Counted from the first letter of the stretch, positions 7,707 to 16,149 are shown. The stretch is 64,000 nucleotides of DNA from Enteractinococcus helveticum (GCF_001657475.1 NZ_LXEY01000016.1:62001-126000); one strand, 5' to 3'. The notes: generated by a model from the letters alone, not told the origin. Translations and numbers: made by a program.

Positions 7707-8373
7707 AATCCTCATCATTGAAGATGAACCGCGCATCAGCTCGTTTCTCTCCAAGGGGCTCAAAGCCGCAGGATTTACCACCCAAACCGCCGCCACAGCC
7801 GCCGAAGGTCGCGCCCAAGCTGTCAGCGCCACCTTCGACCTGGTCATTCTTGACCTGGGCCTGCCCGATGCCGATGGGTACAGCGTGTTGAACTACATTC
7901 GTTCCGTTGGTCTCGACATTCCCGTCATTATTCTCACCGCCCGCAATACGCTGGACGACACGATTGCCGGGCTGCAGTCCGGCGCGGATGATTACATGGC
8001 CAAACCGTTTCACTTCGATGAGCTGTTGGCACGCGTACAACTGCGCCTGCGCGCCGAGCCCCAAGAAGCTGAAGTCTCCATCCTGTCGCACAACGGGCTG
8101 GAACTCGATCTGCTGCGTCGGGTTGCCAAGGTCAACGGCGTAGAAATCGATCTGTCGACCAGAGAATTTGAGCTCGCCGAAACGTTTCTCCGCCATCCTG
8201 GGCAAGCGCTCTCCCGCGAGCAGCTGTTATCCCGCGTGTGGGGCTACGACTTTGATCCCGGCTCCAACGTCGTCGACGTCTATGTGAGATACCTGCGCAA
8301 TAAACTTGGCGCCGCGCGCTTCGAAACCGTCCGCGGCATCGGCTACCGCCTCGCCTCCCAACCAGGCAACTAA
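7699..8373 (+). CDS. OmpR-family response regulator
   Basis: A 224-residue regulator with receiver and winged-helix DNA-binding domains. The acidic pocket IIEDEP (6-11), the phosphoacceptor Asp52 in VILDLGLPD, the conserved Thr in ILTARN and the KPF lysine are present. The C-terminal half carries the wHTH signature (LSTREFELAE, VVDVYVRYLRNKL, RGIGYRL). It starts with GTG inside the end of the kinase gene, so the pair is made stoichiometrically. Its targets are unknown; the acidic membrane protein upstream and the convergent polyphosphate-type genes downstream are the nearest candidates. Confidence 0.95.
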   Translation: MNRILIIEDEPRISSFLSKGLKAAGFTTQTAATAAEGRAQAVSATFDLVILDLGLPDADGYSVLNYIRSVGLDIPVIILTARNTLDDTIAGLQSGADDYMAKPFHFDELLARVQLRLRAEPQEAEVSILSHNGLELDLLRRVAKVNGVEIDLSTREFELAETFLRHPGQALSREQLLSRVWGYDFDPGSNVVDVYVRYLRNKLGAARFETVRGIGYRLASQPGN

Positions 8374-8418
8374 ACCCAGCCAACAGGACCTCCACTCGGA
8401 GATATCTAAAAAGCACAG

Positions 8419-8464
8419 GGCCCGCTGATGAGAAAATATCCGCAGAAATTCCCATCAGCGGGCC
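8419..8464. terminator. Bidirectional hairpin terminator
   Basis: A perfect 12-bp GC-rich stem (8419-8430 with 8453-8464) lies between the convergent response regulator and VTC genes, closing both units. Confidence 0.75.
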
Positions 8465-8477
8465 ATATTGGCAAGTG

Positions 8478-9284
8478 CTATGCAGCCGTGCGCTCCCAGT
8501 TGAGCCGACTCAACAGCCGCGACCACTTATTCGCTGGCAACTGAGGGTTCAGTGTTGCCACCCCAAGACAGTACTTCGACATACTCACCGGACGAATATT
8601 CAACTCCGCCAGCGCGGCATCGGAAATACCCCGCCCATGAGCAGTCTTGGTCTCCACGATCACCATGTCCGGACCATGCACCACACCATCAGCATCGGCG
8701 TAACGCAAATCCACGTCGCAGGTCACGCGCTCCCCATCCACCGGATCCACCAGTGTCGCACGCCGATACGCATTGCGCAATGCCGGAACCAATTTTGGCA
8801 TCTTGTGCCCATATTCTTCGGCGAGCACCTGGGCTGCAAATTCCAAGTTTTCCGGCGTCAGCACGTGAGCATCGGCTATCGGCTGCTCGCGACGATGCTT
8901 GACCGTCGCCCCGCGCAAGCCTTTCGTCTTGATCTCGAACATGCACAGTTCGGATTCCACATACGTTCGCGAACGCACTTTATACCGCCGACGACGCCCT
9001 TGGCGGTGAGCGACATACTGTTCAAAGTCTGGGGTGTCGAAGTATGTGGAACGGTATTGGAAAGTGCGCAGCCCATTGATCTGCATGACCGAAAATTCCG
9101 GACCCAGCCGATTGGTAAACCGGCGAAATTGTTCGGGAGTCAATAAGAATTTTTTATCCACCCGGGTCTGCAGAGCCGCGTTTTCCACGACGTCGGCCAG
9201 GGAAATCCCTGACCGACCATCAACCGCGCACTCCATGGCAATACGGGCTTGACTGAAGCGTTGTTTCTGGTTGGTTTCCTGCAT
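8478..9284 (-). CDS. VTC-domain protein (polyphosphate polymerase family)
   Basis: A 268-residue protein of the VTC/CYTH tunnel-fold family, which in eukaryotes makes polyphosphate from ATP. Basic tunnel residues occur in RRRRYKVRSRTY (about 97-108). The acidic metal-binding strands are seen in FEIKTK (116-121) and VETKT, and SKYCLG closes the fold. RTFQYRSTYFDTPD near 73-86 is the family's N-terminal signature. It follows a DUF4956 membrane protein by 3 nt, a pairing widespread in bacteria. Bacterial VTC proteins are poorly characterised, so polyphosphate synthesis is an inference from the family. Confidence 0.88.
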   Translation of the reverse strand: MQETNQKQRFSQARIAMECAVDGRSGISLADVVENAALQTRVDKKFLLTPEQFRRFTNRLGPEFSVMQINGLRTFQYRSTYFDTPDFEQYVAHRQGRRRRYKVRSRTYVESELCMFEIKTKGLRGATVKHRREQPIADAHVLTPENLEFAAQVLAEEYGHKMPKLVPALRNAYRRATLVDPVDGERVTCDVDLRYADADGVVHGPDMVIVETKTAHGRGISDAALAELNIRPVSMSKYCLGVATLNPQLPANKWSRLLSRLNWERTAA

Positions 9285-9287
9285 GGA

Positions 9288-9998
9288 CTATCGACCCGTG
9301 ATCGCATTGACGAGTCGGTTCGCAAACCCAGATGATGTGCGCTGCTGCGCACCGATCGGTTCTTGCAGCGCGATAGTTTGCTGCTGATCCAGGGGTTCTT
9401 TGCGGTTCTTGATGCGTTCCAGGATCTTATCGCCGGGCAAGGTCCCGACAGATTCATTAGTGCGATAGCGAACGTCCACAATGGTCATGTCGCGGACCAT
9501 GTCCAATTCCATGACGACGGTGCGCAAGATTTTGGCATCCAGCAGCTCTTCCAGTGCTGCCACGCGTTCTTGCTGGGATGGGTATGCCCGATCCAAGGTG
9601 ACCATCTGTCTTTCGGTTTTCGCTCCGATCCAGTGGTGGTCAGCAATAAACATGACACCAACCAAAAACGCGGTAATCAATGGCGAAACCCATGCCGGAT
9701 CTGGATGCAGTCCGTTGATCAGTCCAATCGCAAGCGAGATGAAGTAGTAGGCCACCTCTTCCTGGGTGAGAGTGTCAGAGCGTAGGCGGATGATCGACAG
9801 AATGCCGAACAATCCAAGACCAAGCCCCAGACCGGCTTCGGATTCCGAGAGCAGCAGCGTGACGGCAAAAATGCCCATACTTAACGCGATATAGGCAAGC
9901 GCAAGGTCCCGCCGGAAGTGGCGACGGAAATAGACGAGATAAACCAGGATTGCCATCCCGGCGATATTGGCTACCAGGCCAATCCACAATGCCATCAT
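9288..9998 (-). CDS. DUF4956 membrane protein, VTC partner
   Basis: A 236-residue integral membrane protein. The N-terminal 110 residues hold about four hydrophobic segments, including the conserved LGLGLGLFGILSIIRLRS stretch and the EEVAYYFISLAIGLI helix. The C-terminal 100 residues are cytosolic and charged, with predicted alpha/beta alternation. The start is ATG 9998 after GGAGA. It is the first gene of a two-gene operon with the VTC-domain protein. A reasonable model is a membrane anchor or channel that receives the polymer made by its partner. No function is established. Confidence 0.88.
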   Translation of the reverse strand: MMALWIGLVANIAGMAILVYLVYFRRHFRRDLALAYIALSMGIFAVTLLLSESEAGLGLGLGLFGILSIIRLRSDTLTQEEVAYYFISLAIGLINGLHPDPAWVSPLITAFLVGVMFIADHHWIGAKTERQMVTLDRAYPSQQERVAALEELLDAKILRTVVMELDMVRDMTIVDVRYRTNESVGTLPGDKILERIKNRKEPLDQQQTIALQEPIGAQQRTSSGFANRLVNAITGR

Positions 9999-10400
9999 GC
10001 TGATGTCTCCTTTTCATTTGCTCTTCATTTCCTATTCACCCTAGGAAGTGTTTATGAAACGAAAAGAAGAAGACGATGAGAAGTTTCTCATTTATCAGTC
10101 GCTATTGGGCTGAGCCTAGACATCCCATATGCTGTAGTACCTTAAGCCCTGGAGAAGTGCTGCAACAACTTTCTCTCGTTGCTCCATGAAAACCTCCTGA
10201 TAAAAAGCTGCAATATATCGTTTGGTCCTTCATCTGCGCCTGTCACAACAATGCTGAAGAGGCTGCACCATATCTCCCACTCTCGTACACCACGTCATAG
10301 AGCGCTACACTTCGGCCCCAGCAGGCTGCAAGATTCCGCACCTTATATGCGACACTTGGGCACAAGCACCCACAGGGAAAAACCGAAAGGCAGCATCGCT
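9999..10400. other. Intergenic region between DUF4956 and cupin genes
   Basis: About 400 nt between divergent genes. It contains a perfect 16-bp palindrome, ATGAGAA-GT-TTCTCAT (10076-10091), about 80 nt upstream of the DUF4956 start. The frame of the cupin gene remains open upstream to 10179, but that stretch has no ribosome site and no cupin-like sequence. I see no RNA gene or additional protein here. Confidence 0.5.
10076..10091. promoter_or_regulatory. 16-bp palindrome upstream of the VTC operon
   Basis: ATGAGAA-GT-TTCTCAT, perfectly symmetrical, in the promoter region of the DUF4956/VTC operon. It is a candidate operator; the binding protein is unknown. Confidence 0.45.
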
Positions 10401-10712
10401 ATGATCTCCACTCCGCGACCACAAGTCACTGCATTAGAAGAGGGCGCAATATTCGACACCAAACAAATGGAGGCTTCTGAGGGCGTCCAGTGGCCTCGAC
10501 ATAAAGCATCTGAAGAATCCGTTTTGGTGGTCACCGAGGGCCAACTTATTGTGGAATTTTCGGACACCAAACCACAACTCATAGCCGGTCAAAGCATCGT
10601 GATTCCCGCTGAAGTGTGGCATGAGATTATCCCAGACCCTATGTTCAAGGCCATCCACATCATGCCCAAGGGCATCCGTTTCACATTCGCAGGCGGCCAA
10701 GCAACGTTATAG
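10401..10712 (+). CDS. Small single-domain cupin protein
   Basis: A 103-residue cupin. I start at ATG 10401, which follows AAAGG. The barrel is recognisable from WPRHKASEESVLVVTEGQL (motif 1 region; the usual GxxxxxHxH is degenerate with one clear His) and GQSIVIPAEVWHEI (motif 2, with the conserved Pro and His). Only a partial metal site is visible, so it may be a binding or sensory cupin rather than an enzyme. It lies upstream of the trimethylamine monooxygenase gene on the same strand, but 265 nt of structured DNA separate them. Confidence 0.7.
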   Translation: MISTPRPQVTALEEGAIFDTKQMEASEGVQWPRHKASEESVLVVTEGQLIVEFSDTKPQLIAGQSIVIPAEVWHEIIPDPMFKAIHIMPKGIRFTFAGGQATL

Positions 10713-10801
10713 GAGCTCAACTGTCATGCAAGCGACTTCACGGGACCATTATCAACACGCCGATTGAGAGGTTTTAAGTATAAAAGTCGAGAATTCGATA
10801 C

Positions 10802-10914
10802 AATGACCCTGTTGAGCATGTCTAGACAAGGCATTCCGCAGGGTCATTATCTGCCCGTTCCCAGGAGAACGGTGCCACCCTGTTACCACGGATTTCGTGG
10901 GGTGTAGAGGCTAC
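10802..10914 (+). ncRNA. Hairpin-rich leader upstream of the monooxygenase gene
   Basis: Four hairpins can be drawn in a row. A perfect 10-bp inverted repeat AATGACCCTG/CAGGGTCATT pairs 10802-10811 with 10839-10848. CCGTTC/GAACGG pairs 10855-10860 with 10867-10872. A bipartite stem pairs CACC (10876-10879) and CCACG (10886-10890) with CGTGG (10896-10900) and GGTG (10901-10904). A short GTAG/CTAC stem follows. They precede the GTG start at 10978. I do not recognise a known riboswitch class. The first hairpin could simply end the cupin transcript or serve as an operator. Confidence 0.35.
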
Positions 10915-10977
10915 GCAAAAAGCGCTTGATTTGCTTCCACCGCCTGACCGGCATGCATAGGTTAACGAAAGGACACT

Positions 10978-12387
10978 GTGCAAAAACAGCGTATTGCGAT
11001 TATCGGCGCCGGCCCGAGCGGTCTGGCGGCATTGAGAGCCTTTGAGTCGGCAGAACGAGCCGGGGCAGCTATCCCTGAAATCGTTTGCTATGAGAAGCAA
11101 GATGATTGGGGAGGGCAGTGGAATTACTCGTGGCGCACTGGTATCGATCAATACGGTGAGCCGGTGCACTCCTCGATGTACCGTAACCTCTGGTCGAACG
11201 CTCCAAAAGAGGCTCTCGAGTTCGCAGAATATACGTTTGATAAGCACTTCGGGCGTCCCATCTCCTCATACCCGCCACGCGAAGTGCTGTGGGATTATAT
11301 TGACGGACGTCTTCGCTCCAGTAATGCCAGAGACAAGGTGCAATTTGCAACCGCAGCGCGCTGGGTGCAATATAACGAGGCCACTGATACCTTCACCGTC
11401 ACGGTAGAAGATCTCAAAACTCGCACCACCTCATCATCGGAATTCGACCGAGTCATCGTAGCCACCGGTCACTTCGCCTACCCGAACGTCCCAAGTTTTG
11501 AGGGCATCGAAACCTTCCCGGGCTCGGTAGAACACGCACACGATTTCCGGGGTGCCGAAATGTTGGCGGACAAACGCGTGCTGATGATCGGCTCGTCATA
11601 CTCGGCCGAAGATATCGGCGTCCAGGCGTATAAGATGGGCGCGCGCAGTGTCACGCTGAGCTACCGGTCCAAAGCCCTTGGCCACGACTGGCCGCAAGGG
11701 ATGGAAGAACTGCCTCTGGTCCAGCGCATTGAAGGCAATAGCGTGCACTTTATCAACGGTGAAGTCCGTGAATTTGATTCGATCGTCATGTGCACTGGCT
11801 ACATCCATAAATACCCATTCTTACCAAGTCAGCTGGCTATCGACTCACCAAACAACGTGTACCCTAGCGGGCTCTACCGCGGCGTCGTCTGGCAAGAAAA
11901 TCCGAAGCTGTATTATCTGGGCGCACAAGACCAGTGGTTTACCTTCAATATGTTTGATGCCCAAGCCTGGTATGTTCGCGATCTGATCCTTGGCCGCACA
12001 GCCCTACCATCTGTGCAAGACCGTGCAGCACATATCGAATCGTGGTCGAAACGCTTCAGCGAATTGTCCTGTGTCGATGACGAAGTTCGTTTCCAAGCCG
12101 ACTACATTCGAGATCTGATCGAAAACAGCGACTACCCAATGTTCGATCTCGACTCAGTAGTAGAGATTTTCATAGCGTGGCAGCGCGATAAAGCCGAAAA
12201 CGTGCTTACCTACCGCGATAAGCAATACCGCTCAGTTATGACCGGAACGATGTCGGCACGGCACCACACCCCATGGATGCGCGAATTGGACGACTCGTTG
12301 CAGCGTTACCTGTCACAACCTGAAAAAGACGAGATAGCAAAGATGCTCGACGACGAAGACGTCACCGAATCTATCAGAGCAAACTAA
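10978..12387 (+). CDS. tmm: Flavin-dependent trimethylamine monooxygenase
   Basis: Bacterial class B flavin monooxygenase of 469 residues that oxidises trimethylamine to its N-oxide with NADPH and O2. The FAD site GAGPSG (10-15), the FMO fingerprint FPGSVEHAHDF, the NADPH site GSSYSAEDI and the ATGHF strand are present. Long blocks characteristic of Methylocella-type Tmm are recognisable (WGGQWNYSWRTG, SMYRNLWSN, YPPREVLWDYI, DQWFTFNMFDAQAWY, MTGTMSARHHTPW). GTG 10978 follows AAAGGA. Related enzymes also oxidise dimethyl sulfide and indole. No Tdm-type TMAO demethylase is seen in the window. A hairpin terminator follows directly. Confidence 0.9.
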   Translation: MQKQRIAIIGAGPSGLAALRAFESAERAGAAIPEIVCYEKQDDWGGQWNYSWRTGIDQYGEPVHSSMYRNLWSNAPKEALEFAEYTFDKHFGRPISSYPPREVLWDYIDGRLRSSNARDKVQFATAARWVQYNEATDTFTVTVEDLKTRTTSSSEFDRVIVATGHFAYPNVPSFEGIETFPGSVEHAHDFRGAEMLADKRVLMIGSSYSAEDIGVQAYKMGARSVTLSYRSKALGHDWPQGMEELPLVQRIEGNSVHFINGEVREFDSIVMCTGYIHKYPFLPSQLAIDSPNNVYPSGLYRGVVWQENPKLYYLGAQDQWFTFNMFDAQAWYVRDLILGRTALPSVQDRAAHIESWSKRFSELSCVDDEVRFQADYIRDLIENSDYPMFDLDSVVEIFIAWQRDKAENVLTYRDKQYRSVMTGTMSARHHTPWMRELDDSLQRYLSQPEKDEIAKMLDDEDVTESIRAN

Positions 12388-12399
12388 GCACTGACGAGT

Positions 12400-12442
12400 A
12401 GAGCTCAGCCTCCAACCAATGATGTGTTGGAGGCTGAGCTCT
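12400..12442. terminator. Bidirectional terminator between tmm and the ATP-sulfurylase-like gene
   Basis: A perfect 17-bp stem (12400-12416 with 12426-12442) with a 9-nt loop lies between convergent genes. Confidence 0.85.
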
Positions 12443-12459
12443 TTGCTACGAGTCGCGGC

Positions 12460-14169
12460 TTAGTAATAGAGATCGTAGGGCGCGATATTCCACACCCGGT
12501 GTGCTGTTTTGTCTTGGGTGATGGGTTCGCCAGCTTCTGTGAGAATCTTCTTGGCGATATCTAACTCGTTTTGTGCCTCATGGCGGTCCTGATACATGAA
12601 CTCATCAGAGGCTTCAGCGGACGCATTGGCGACTTTTTCTTCCAAGGTTCGGATAACCAGTTCTTGTTCTTTCAGCACGTCAGCGTGAGCTTTTTCCACC
12701 CAGGCTGGCTGTCTGACGCGATTGATATCTGCGGTTCGAGCATACTCTTCAGCGGTCTGTTTATAAATGAGTCCAGCGTTTTCGTGGATGTCGAGCATGA
12801 TGGCTTCGATATCTTCTCTTGTTAGGTCATCGGGATTCAACGGTTTTTCACGTCGACGGCCACCAATGCCCTTGTAGGTGAGATAGTACGGGAACATGGT
12901 CTGAATCAATTTGCCAGCTGGCTTGACCGATTCGCCGTCGTCATTGAGGCCTTTCGGCTGGACTCCTTGGATGCCGATGCGCCCCGATTCTGGGCGAGCA
13001 ATCTCTTCGGGAGGCATGAAACCGTGGCGCAACAGCTCACGAATTCCCGAGCCTGAAATGTAGATCCGTGTGCTGTCATCGTGTGCGCAGGTTTTCAAGG
13101 TCGTGGGCTGAGCACAGCGTACGCAGTAAAACACCTCGTTGAAGAAGCGAATATCAATGCCCAACTCTTCTGGTGTGAACTCATCAAAGATACTTTGACT
13201 TTCATAAAGCTCGTAGTAATCCCCCACGCCTGCATAATCACGACCAACGATCTTGTGAGTACACCCAAGATTTTTCAAAATGAGCGCGTGGAGTACTGCT
13301 TCGCGAGGCCCAGCAAAAACATAGGTCACCCGCAGCGGAAACATGATGGTTCGATCTGATGGATAATATTCATCCAGCACGCTTCGATACGCCAACATCC
13401 GGAACTCATGGCGGGTATATTCACGCTTCGCCATTTCTACCAACGGCAACAACAGCAGTGCATCAACTTCTTCTAAGAGGTTCTTTTGCATGTACTCATG
13501 GCCGCGGTGCATTGGGTTTGCCCCGGTCACGAATCCTGCCACACTGGTGTACTTTTGCTCTTCATAGAAAAGCTGCCAGGTTTCTTTGGGCTCCATCCGC
13601 ATGCCTTCAAACGGTCCCCAGTCAGGTCGATTCAGCAACGTGATTTTCCCGGCCAGTGCAGTATCCCCCATGCGCCGATAGATCGCATCGACACCTGGGT
13701 GCTTGCGATCCGTGGTGCCGAAAATATGTTTCGCACGGTGGGCCCTGTCGTAGGAGAAGATATCGTCCAGGTGCAGCAGAGCAATAGGTTTATGGTCTTC
13801 GTCGACCAAAACGACGTCCTCACCGACGGACAGGGATTTTACGACGTCGCTATTACGCTCCCCGATTGGCGCAAAGCTCAAGGGAACTGGCCAAGGCAAG
13901 CCATTCGTCATGCGCCCGGTTTCTAAACATGAAAGGTATTCTTGCTCATTCATGAAACCTTCGTTGGGCGAGAGGACGCCGGTAGCAATCAGTTCTAAAG
14001 TAATGGCGGCTTCAAGATCCACCATGATCTTCGGTACGCTTTGAGCTGTTTCAAGTCCTTGTTTTCGTGCCTCGCCTGTTGCCACGCGGTCCACGAGCTT
14101 GCCACCGTGGGGCTGCTGTGGATACGTCGCGAATTTTTCTTGATCCAGTACCAGTGGTTGCTCTACCAT
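12460..14169 (-). CDS. ATP-sulfurylase-like nucleotidyltransferase with altered sulfate site and C-terminal extension
   Basis: 569 residues from ATG 14169; a TTG 42 nt upstream is an alternative. Residues 1-395 align by motif with dissimilatory-type ATP sulfurylase: GVLSPNEGFMNE, the PMHRGHEY nucleotide loop, VFAGPREAVLHALI, IVGRDYAGVGDYY, a Cys/Cys/Cys/His zinc site (349, 352, 361, 363) and SGSGIRELL. The sulfate-contacting QxRN segment reads VTGAN (about 214-218), with Gln and Arg both lost and one residue inserted, and GRDH is GRDY. Beyond about 396 there is an extra helical domain of about 170 residues that standard enzymes (about 390) lack. ATP use is likely; sulfate as substrate is doubtful. 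It is convergent with tmm. Confidence 0.75.
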   Translation of the reverse strand: MVEQPLVLDQEKFATYPQQPHGGKLVDRVATGEARKQGLETAQSVPKIMVDLEAAITLELIATGVLSPNEGFMNEQEYLSCLETGRMTNGLPWPVPLSFAPIGERNSDVVKSLSVGEDVVLVDEDHKPIALLHLDDIFSYDRAHRAKHIFGTTDRKHPGVDAIYRRMGDTALAGKITLLNRPDWGPFEGMRMEPKETWQLFYEEQKYTSVAGFVTGANPMHRGHEYMQKNLLEEVDALLLLPLVEMAKREYTRHEFRMLAYRSVLDEYYPSDRTIMFPLRVTYVFAGPREAVLHALILKNLGCTHKIVGRDYAGVGDYYELYESQSIFDEFTPEELGIDIRFFNEVFYCVRCAQPTTLKTCAHDDSTRIYISGSGIRELLRHGFMPPEEIARPESGRIGIQGVQPKGLNDDGESVKPAGKLIQTMFPYYLTYKGIGGRRREKPLNPDDLTREDIEAIMLDIHENAGLIYKQTAEEYARTADINRVRQPAWVEKAHADVLKEQELVIRTLEEKVANASAEASDEFMYQDRHEAQNELDIAKKILTEAGEPITQDKTAHRVWNIAPYDLYY

Positions 14170-14481
14170 TGCTTCCCGTTCTTCACTTGGAGTTCCATCC
14201 AGGCTCGGCAAGCCGATGGGGACATCCTTTTGCTAAAAAACTCTTCAGCGCTATGAGTGGAGGAGCATGAACGATGCCGCTGCTCGACGTTGCAAGCAGA
14301 CACCCAATCGACTGTGACCCTCATCACGAGCGCACATGTATCGGATGCTACTGTGAGGTGCTACAAAAGGGAACTGCCCATACCCCACTGCGGGAAGTGC
14401 TGTTCTCACGACGACGATTTGTCACCGCCGGGGCGAGATTTATTCGAATCTGCGACGGAGTCCATGATTGGGGCCTGAATA
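14170..14481. other. Intergenic region between the ATP-sulfurylase-like and nitrilase genes
   Basis: About 310 nt between two genes on the minus strand. It should hold the promoter of the ATP-sulfurylase-like gene. Short Cys-rich plus-strand reading frames (14257-14504) are open but have no homology I recognise. No clear hairpin or operator is seen. Confidence 0.4.
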
Positions 14482-15279
14482 TTAGACTTTCGGTTGGACA
14501 GTGAAGCGTCGTCCGGTCAGTGCGGGGTTTATTGTCCGGACGTTTGCTATGCGTTCTGGGCTAAGGTCTGCTCGCGCAATACCGACGTCATCGCCAATCA
14601 TGGCAATCGTGTTGCCCATCGGATCGATGATTGAGCTATGACCAACACCGGTTGGCGCGGACTGACCGGCGGCTACCACATAGACCGTGTTCTCGATGGC
14701 ACGAGCACGCAGCAATGTCGTCCAATGGTTTTCTTTTAGCGGTCCTGGAACCCAGGCAGCGGGAAGCGCCAATACGTCTGCCCCAGCATCAACCAACACC
14801 CGAGAGACTTCCGGAAAGCGCAGGTCATAACAGGTTTGCAAGCCAACCTTGAGACCGTTGACTTCCAGGAGCTGTGGTTCTTCGATGGCACCAGGTTCGA
14901 TCCACTTGGATTCATGGGCCCCGAAAGCATCATAAAGGTGCAACTTGCGATAGGTGGATTTGAGTTCACCCTCTTGGACACCAACCAGTGTATTGAACAC
15001 ACGCCCCTGGCCATTGGGCTCATTCATGCCTGCGATGATGACAATATTCTTTTCGGTGCTCAGTGCCCGCAAGGTGGTGACCGTGCGGCCGTCAAGCTCC
15101 TCGGCATTTTCAATATACGTCTCGTCGAGATCCGGTTTGGCATAGGTGGCATACTCTGGCAGCACCGCCAGGTCTGCGCCCTGGTCGGCGGCTTTGCCTA
15201 TGAGTTGTTTGACGAGCTCAAGATTCTCGTCTTTGTCAGTTGTTGGAGCATATTGGATAACTGCAGCATGAAGATTCAT
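14482..15279 (-). CDS. Nitrilase-superfamily amidohydrolase
   Basis: A 265-residue carbon-nitrogen hydrolase. The catalytic triad is visible: Glu in AVLPEYATY (about 42), Lys in TYRKLHLYD (about 110) and Cys in LQTCYDLRFPE (about 150). Length and the YRKLHLYD and RFPE blocks place it with the Nit1/Nit2 and omega-amidase-like branch, which hydrolyses small amides such as deaminated glutathione or 2-oxo acid amides. ATG 15279 follows GGAGAAGGA. It stands between the ATP-sulfurylase-like gene and an IclR gene, all on the minus strand, but gaps of 300 and 70 nt make a shared operon uncertain. Confidence 0.88.
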   Translation of the reverse strand: MNLHAAVIQYAPTTDKDENLELVKQLIGKAADQGADLAVLPEYATYAKPDLDETYIENAEELDGRTVTTLRALSTEKNIVIIAGMNEPNGQGRVFNTLVGVQEGELKSTYRKLHLYDAFGAHESKWIEPGAIEEPQLLEVNGLKVGLQTCYDLRFPEVSRVLVDAGADVLALPAAWVPGPLKENHWTTLLRARAIENTVYVVAAGQSAPTGVGHSSIIDPMGNTIAMIGDDVGIARADLSPERIANVRTINPALTGRRFTVQPKV

Positions 15280-15348
15280 ATGTTTCCTTCTCCCCCAGTG
15301 AAGCGTGCTAGCAGAATAACGCTCTACGTCCTGTGGAAAAAGGTCTCA

Positions 15349-16134
15349 TCACCGTTGATTCCACGCTTGCTGCTGGAGAGCCTGTGACAATTCATGTGCG
15401 TGGTGCATCAGCAGCTTGCCTATTTCGTCTCGACGAGGTTGTTTGAATCGTTGCTCAATACCAGTCAGACTCAGTGCTCCAGCAGGAAATCCCGTGACGT
15501 CGAAAACGGGAGCCGCTATCCCCCAGCTGCCTTCGACAATCAGGCCTGGGTTGGTCACATATCCCTTATGACGGCCATCGGCAATGCGCTCACGGATTGA
15601 CGCTGGGCTATGGGCGGCCGAATGCTCGGCGATCAGGTCATGCTCAGCAAGGTAGTCTTCGACCTGGCGTTGCGGCATGAACGCCAGGATTGCTAGGCCG
15701 GCAGACGCGACGCCGAGCGGAAATCGCCGTCCCTCATAAAGTACGAAAGACCGGATTGGGAATGCGCCGTCCTCGCGGACCAAACACACCGTCTCGTTGC
15801 CGCGCAGAGTGGAGAAGAATGCGGACTCTTCGGTTTGCTGTGCCAGGGCGTGCACATGTTTTTGCGCGGTCTCCGTGACGTCGTAACGGGCGCCGGCGAT
15901 GTTGCCCAATAAAAAGAGCTCTGGACCCAACAGCCACCGGCCGGATTTGGCATCCTGGTCGCAAAAACCTTCAGCGGCCAAAGAGTCCAGTATGCGATGT
16001 GCCGTGGGCCGTGCCATGTCGGACTGGCGGGCAGCATCCGAGGTCGTGACGCCGTTGGGCATAGCACCAGAGACCACTCGCAATAACGCTGCTGCGCGGG
16101 ACAGCACTTGGACACCGGATCCTTTTTTCGCCAT
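15349..16134 (-). CDS. IclR-family regulator of the CoA-transferase operon
   Basis: A 261-residue IclR regulator with an N-terminal winged helix (about 8-70, ending MARPTAHRILDSLAAEG) and a C-terminal effector domain. The frame is open upstream, but ATG 16134 gives the normal MAKKGSGVQVLSRAAALL beginning. It is divergent from the 3-oxoacid CoA-transferase/thiolase operon at 16285, and two palindromes lie in or beside the spacer, one abutting its own start. PcaR-like or acetoacetate-responsive control of the operon and of itself is the natural reading. The effector is not known. Confidence 0.88.
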   Translation of the reverse strand: MAKKGSGVQVLSRAAALLRVVSGAMPNGVTTSDAARQSDMARPTAHRILDSLAAEGFCDQDAKSGRWLLGPELFLLGNIAGARYDVTETAQKHVHALAQQTEESAFFSTLRGNETVCLVREDGAFPIRSFVLYEGRRFPLGVASAGLAILAFMPQRQVEDYLAEHDLIAEHSAAHSPASIRERIADGRHKGYVTNPGLIVEGSWGIAAPVFDVTGFPAGALSLTGIEQRFKQPRRDEIGKLLMHHAHELSQALQQQAWNQR

Positions 16135-16149
16135 GTCCACATTATGGAC
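16135..16149. promoter_or_regulatory. Palindrome GTCCA-N5-TGGAC at the IclR start
   Basis: A 5+5+5 palindrome immediately upstream of ATG 16134; probable autoregulatory IclR site. Confidence 0.5.

Noticed and set aside
10179-10400. Upstream extension of the cupin reading frame
   Set aside because: The added 74 residues lack cupin character and a ribosome site; ATG 10401 has AAAGG at suitable spacing.
10802-10914. Known riboswitch (cobalamin, SAM, glycine, TPP or guanidine)
   Set aside because: None of the conserved cores I know for these classes is found; the region is reported only as an unclassified structured leader.
12460-14169. Ordinary assimilatory ATP sulfurylase
   Set aside because: The sulfate-binding Gln and Arg are missing, no cysD, cysN, cysH or cysC gene is nearby, and there is a large additional C-terminal domain.
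14257-14504. Short Cys-rich plus-strand reading frames between the ATP-sulfurylase-like and nitrilase genes
   Set aside because: Two overlapping frames, no ribosome site, no recognisable domain, and opposite in direction to both neighbours. A cysteine leader peptide was considered but nothing downstream supports it.
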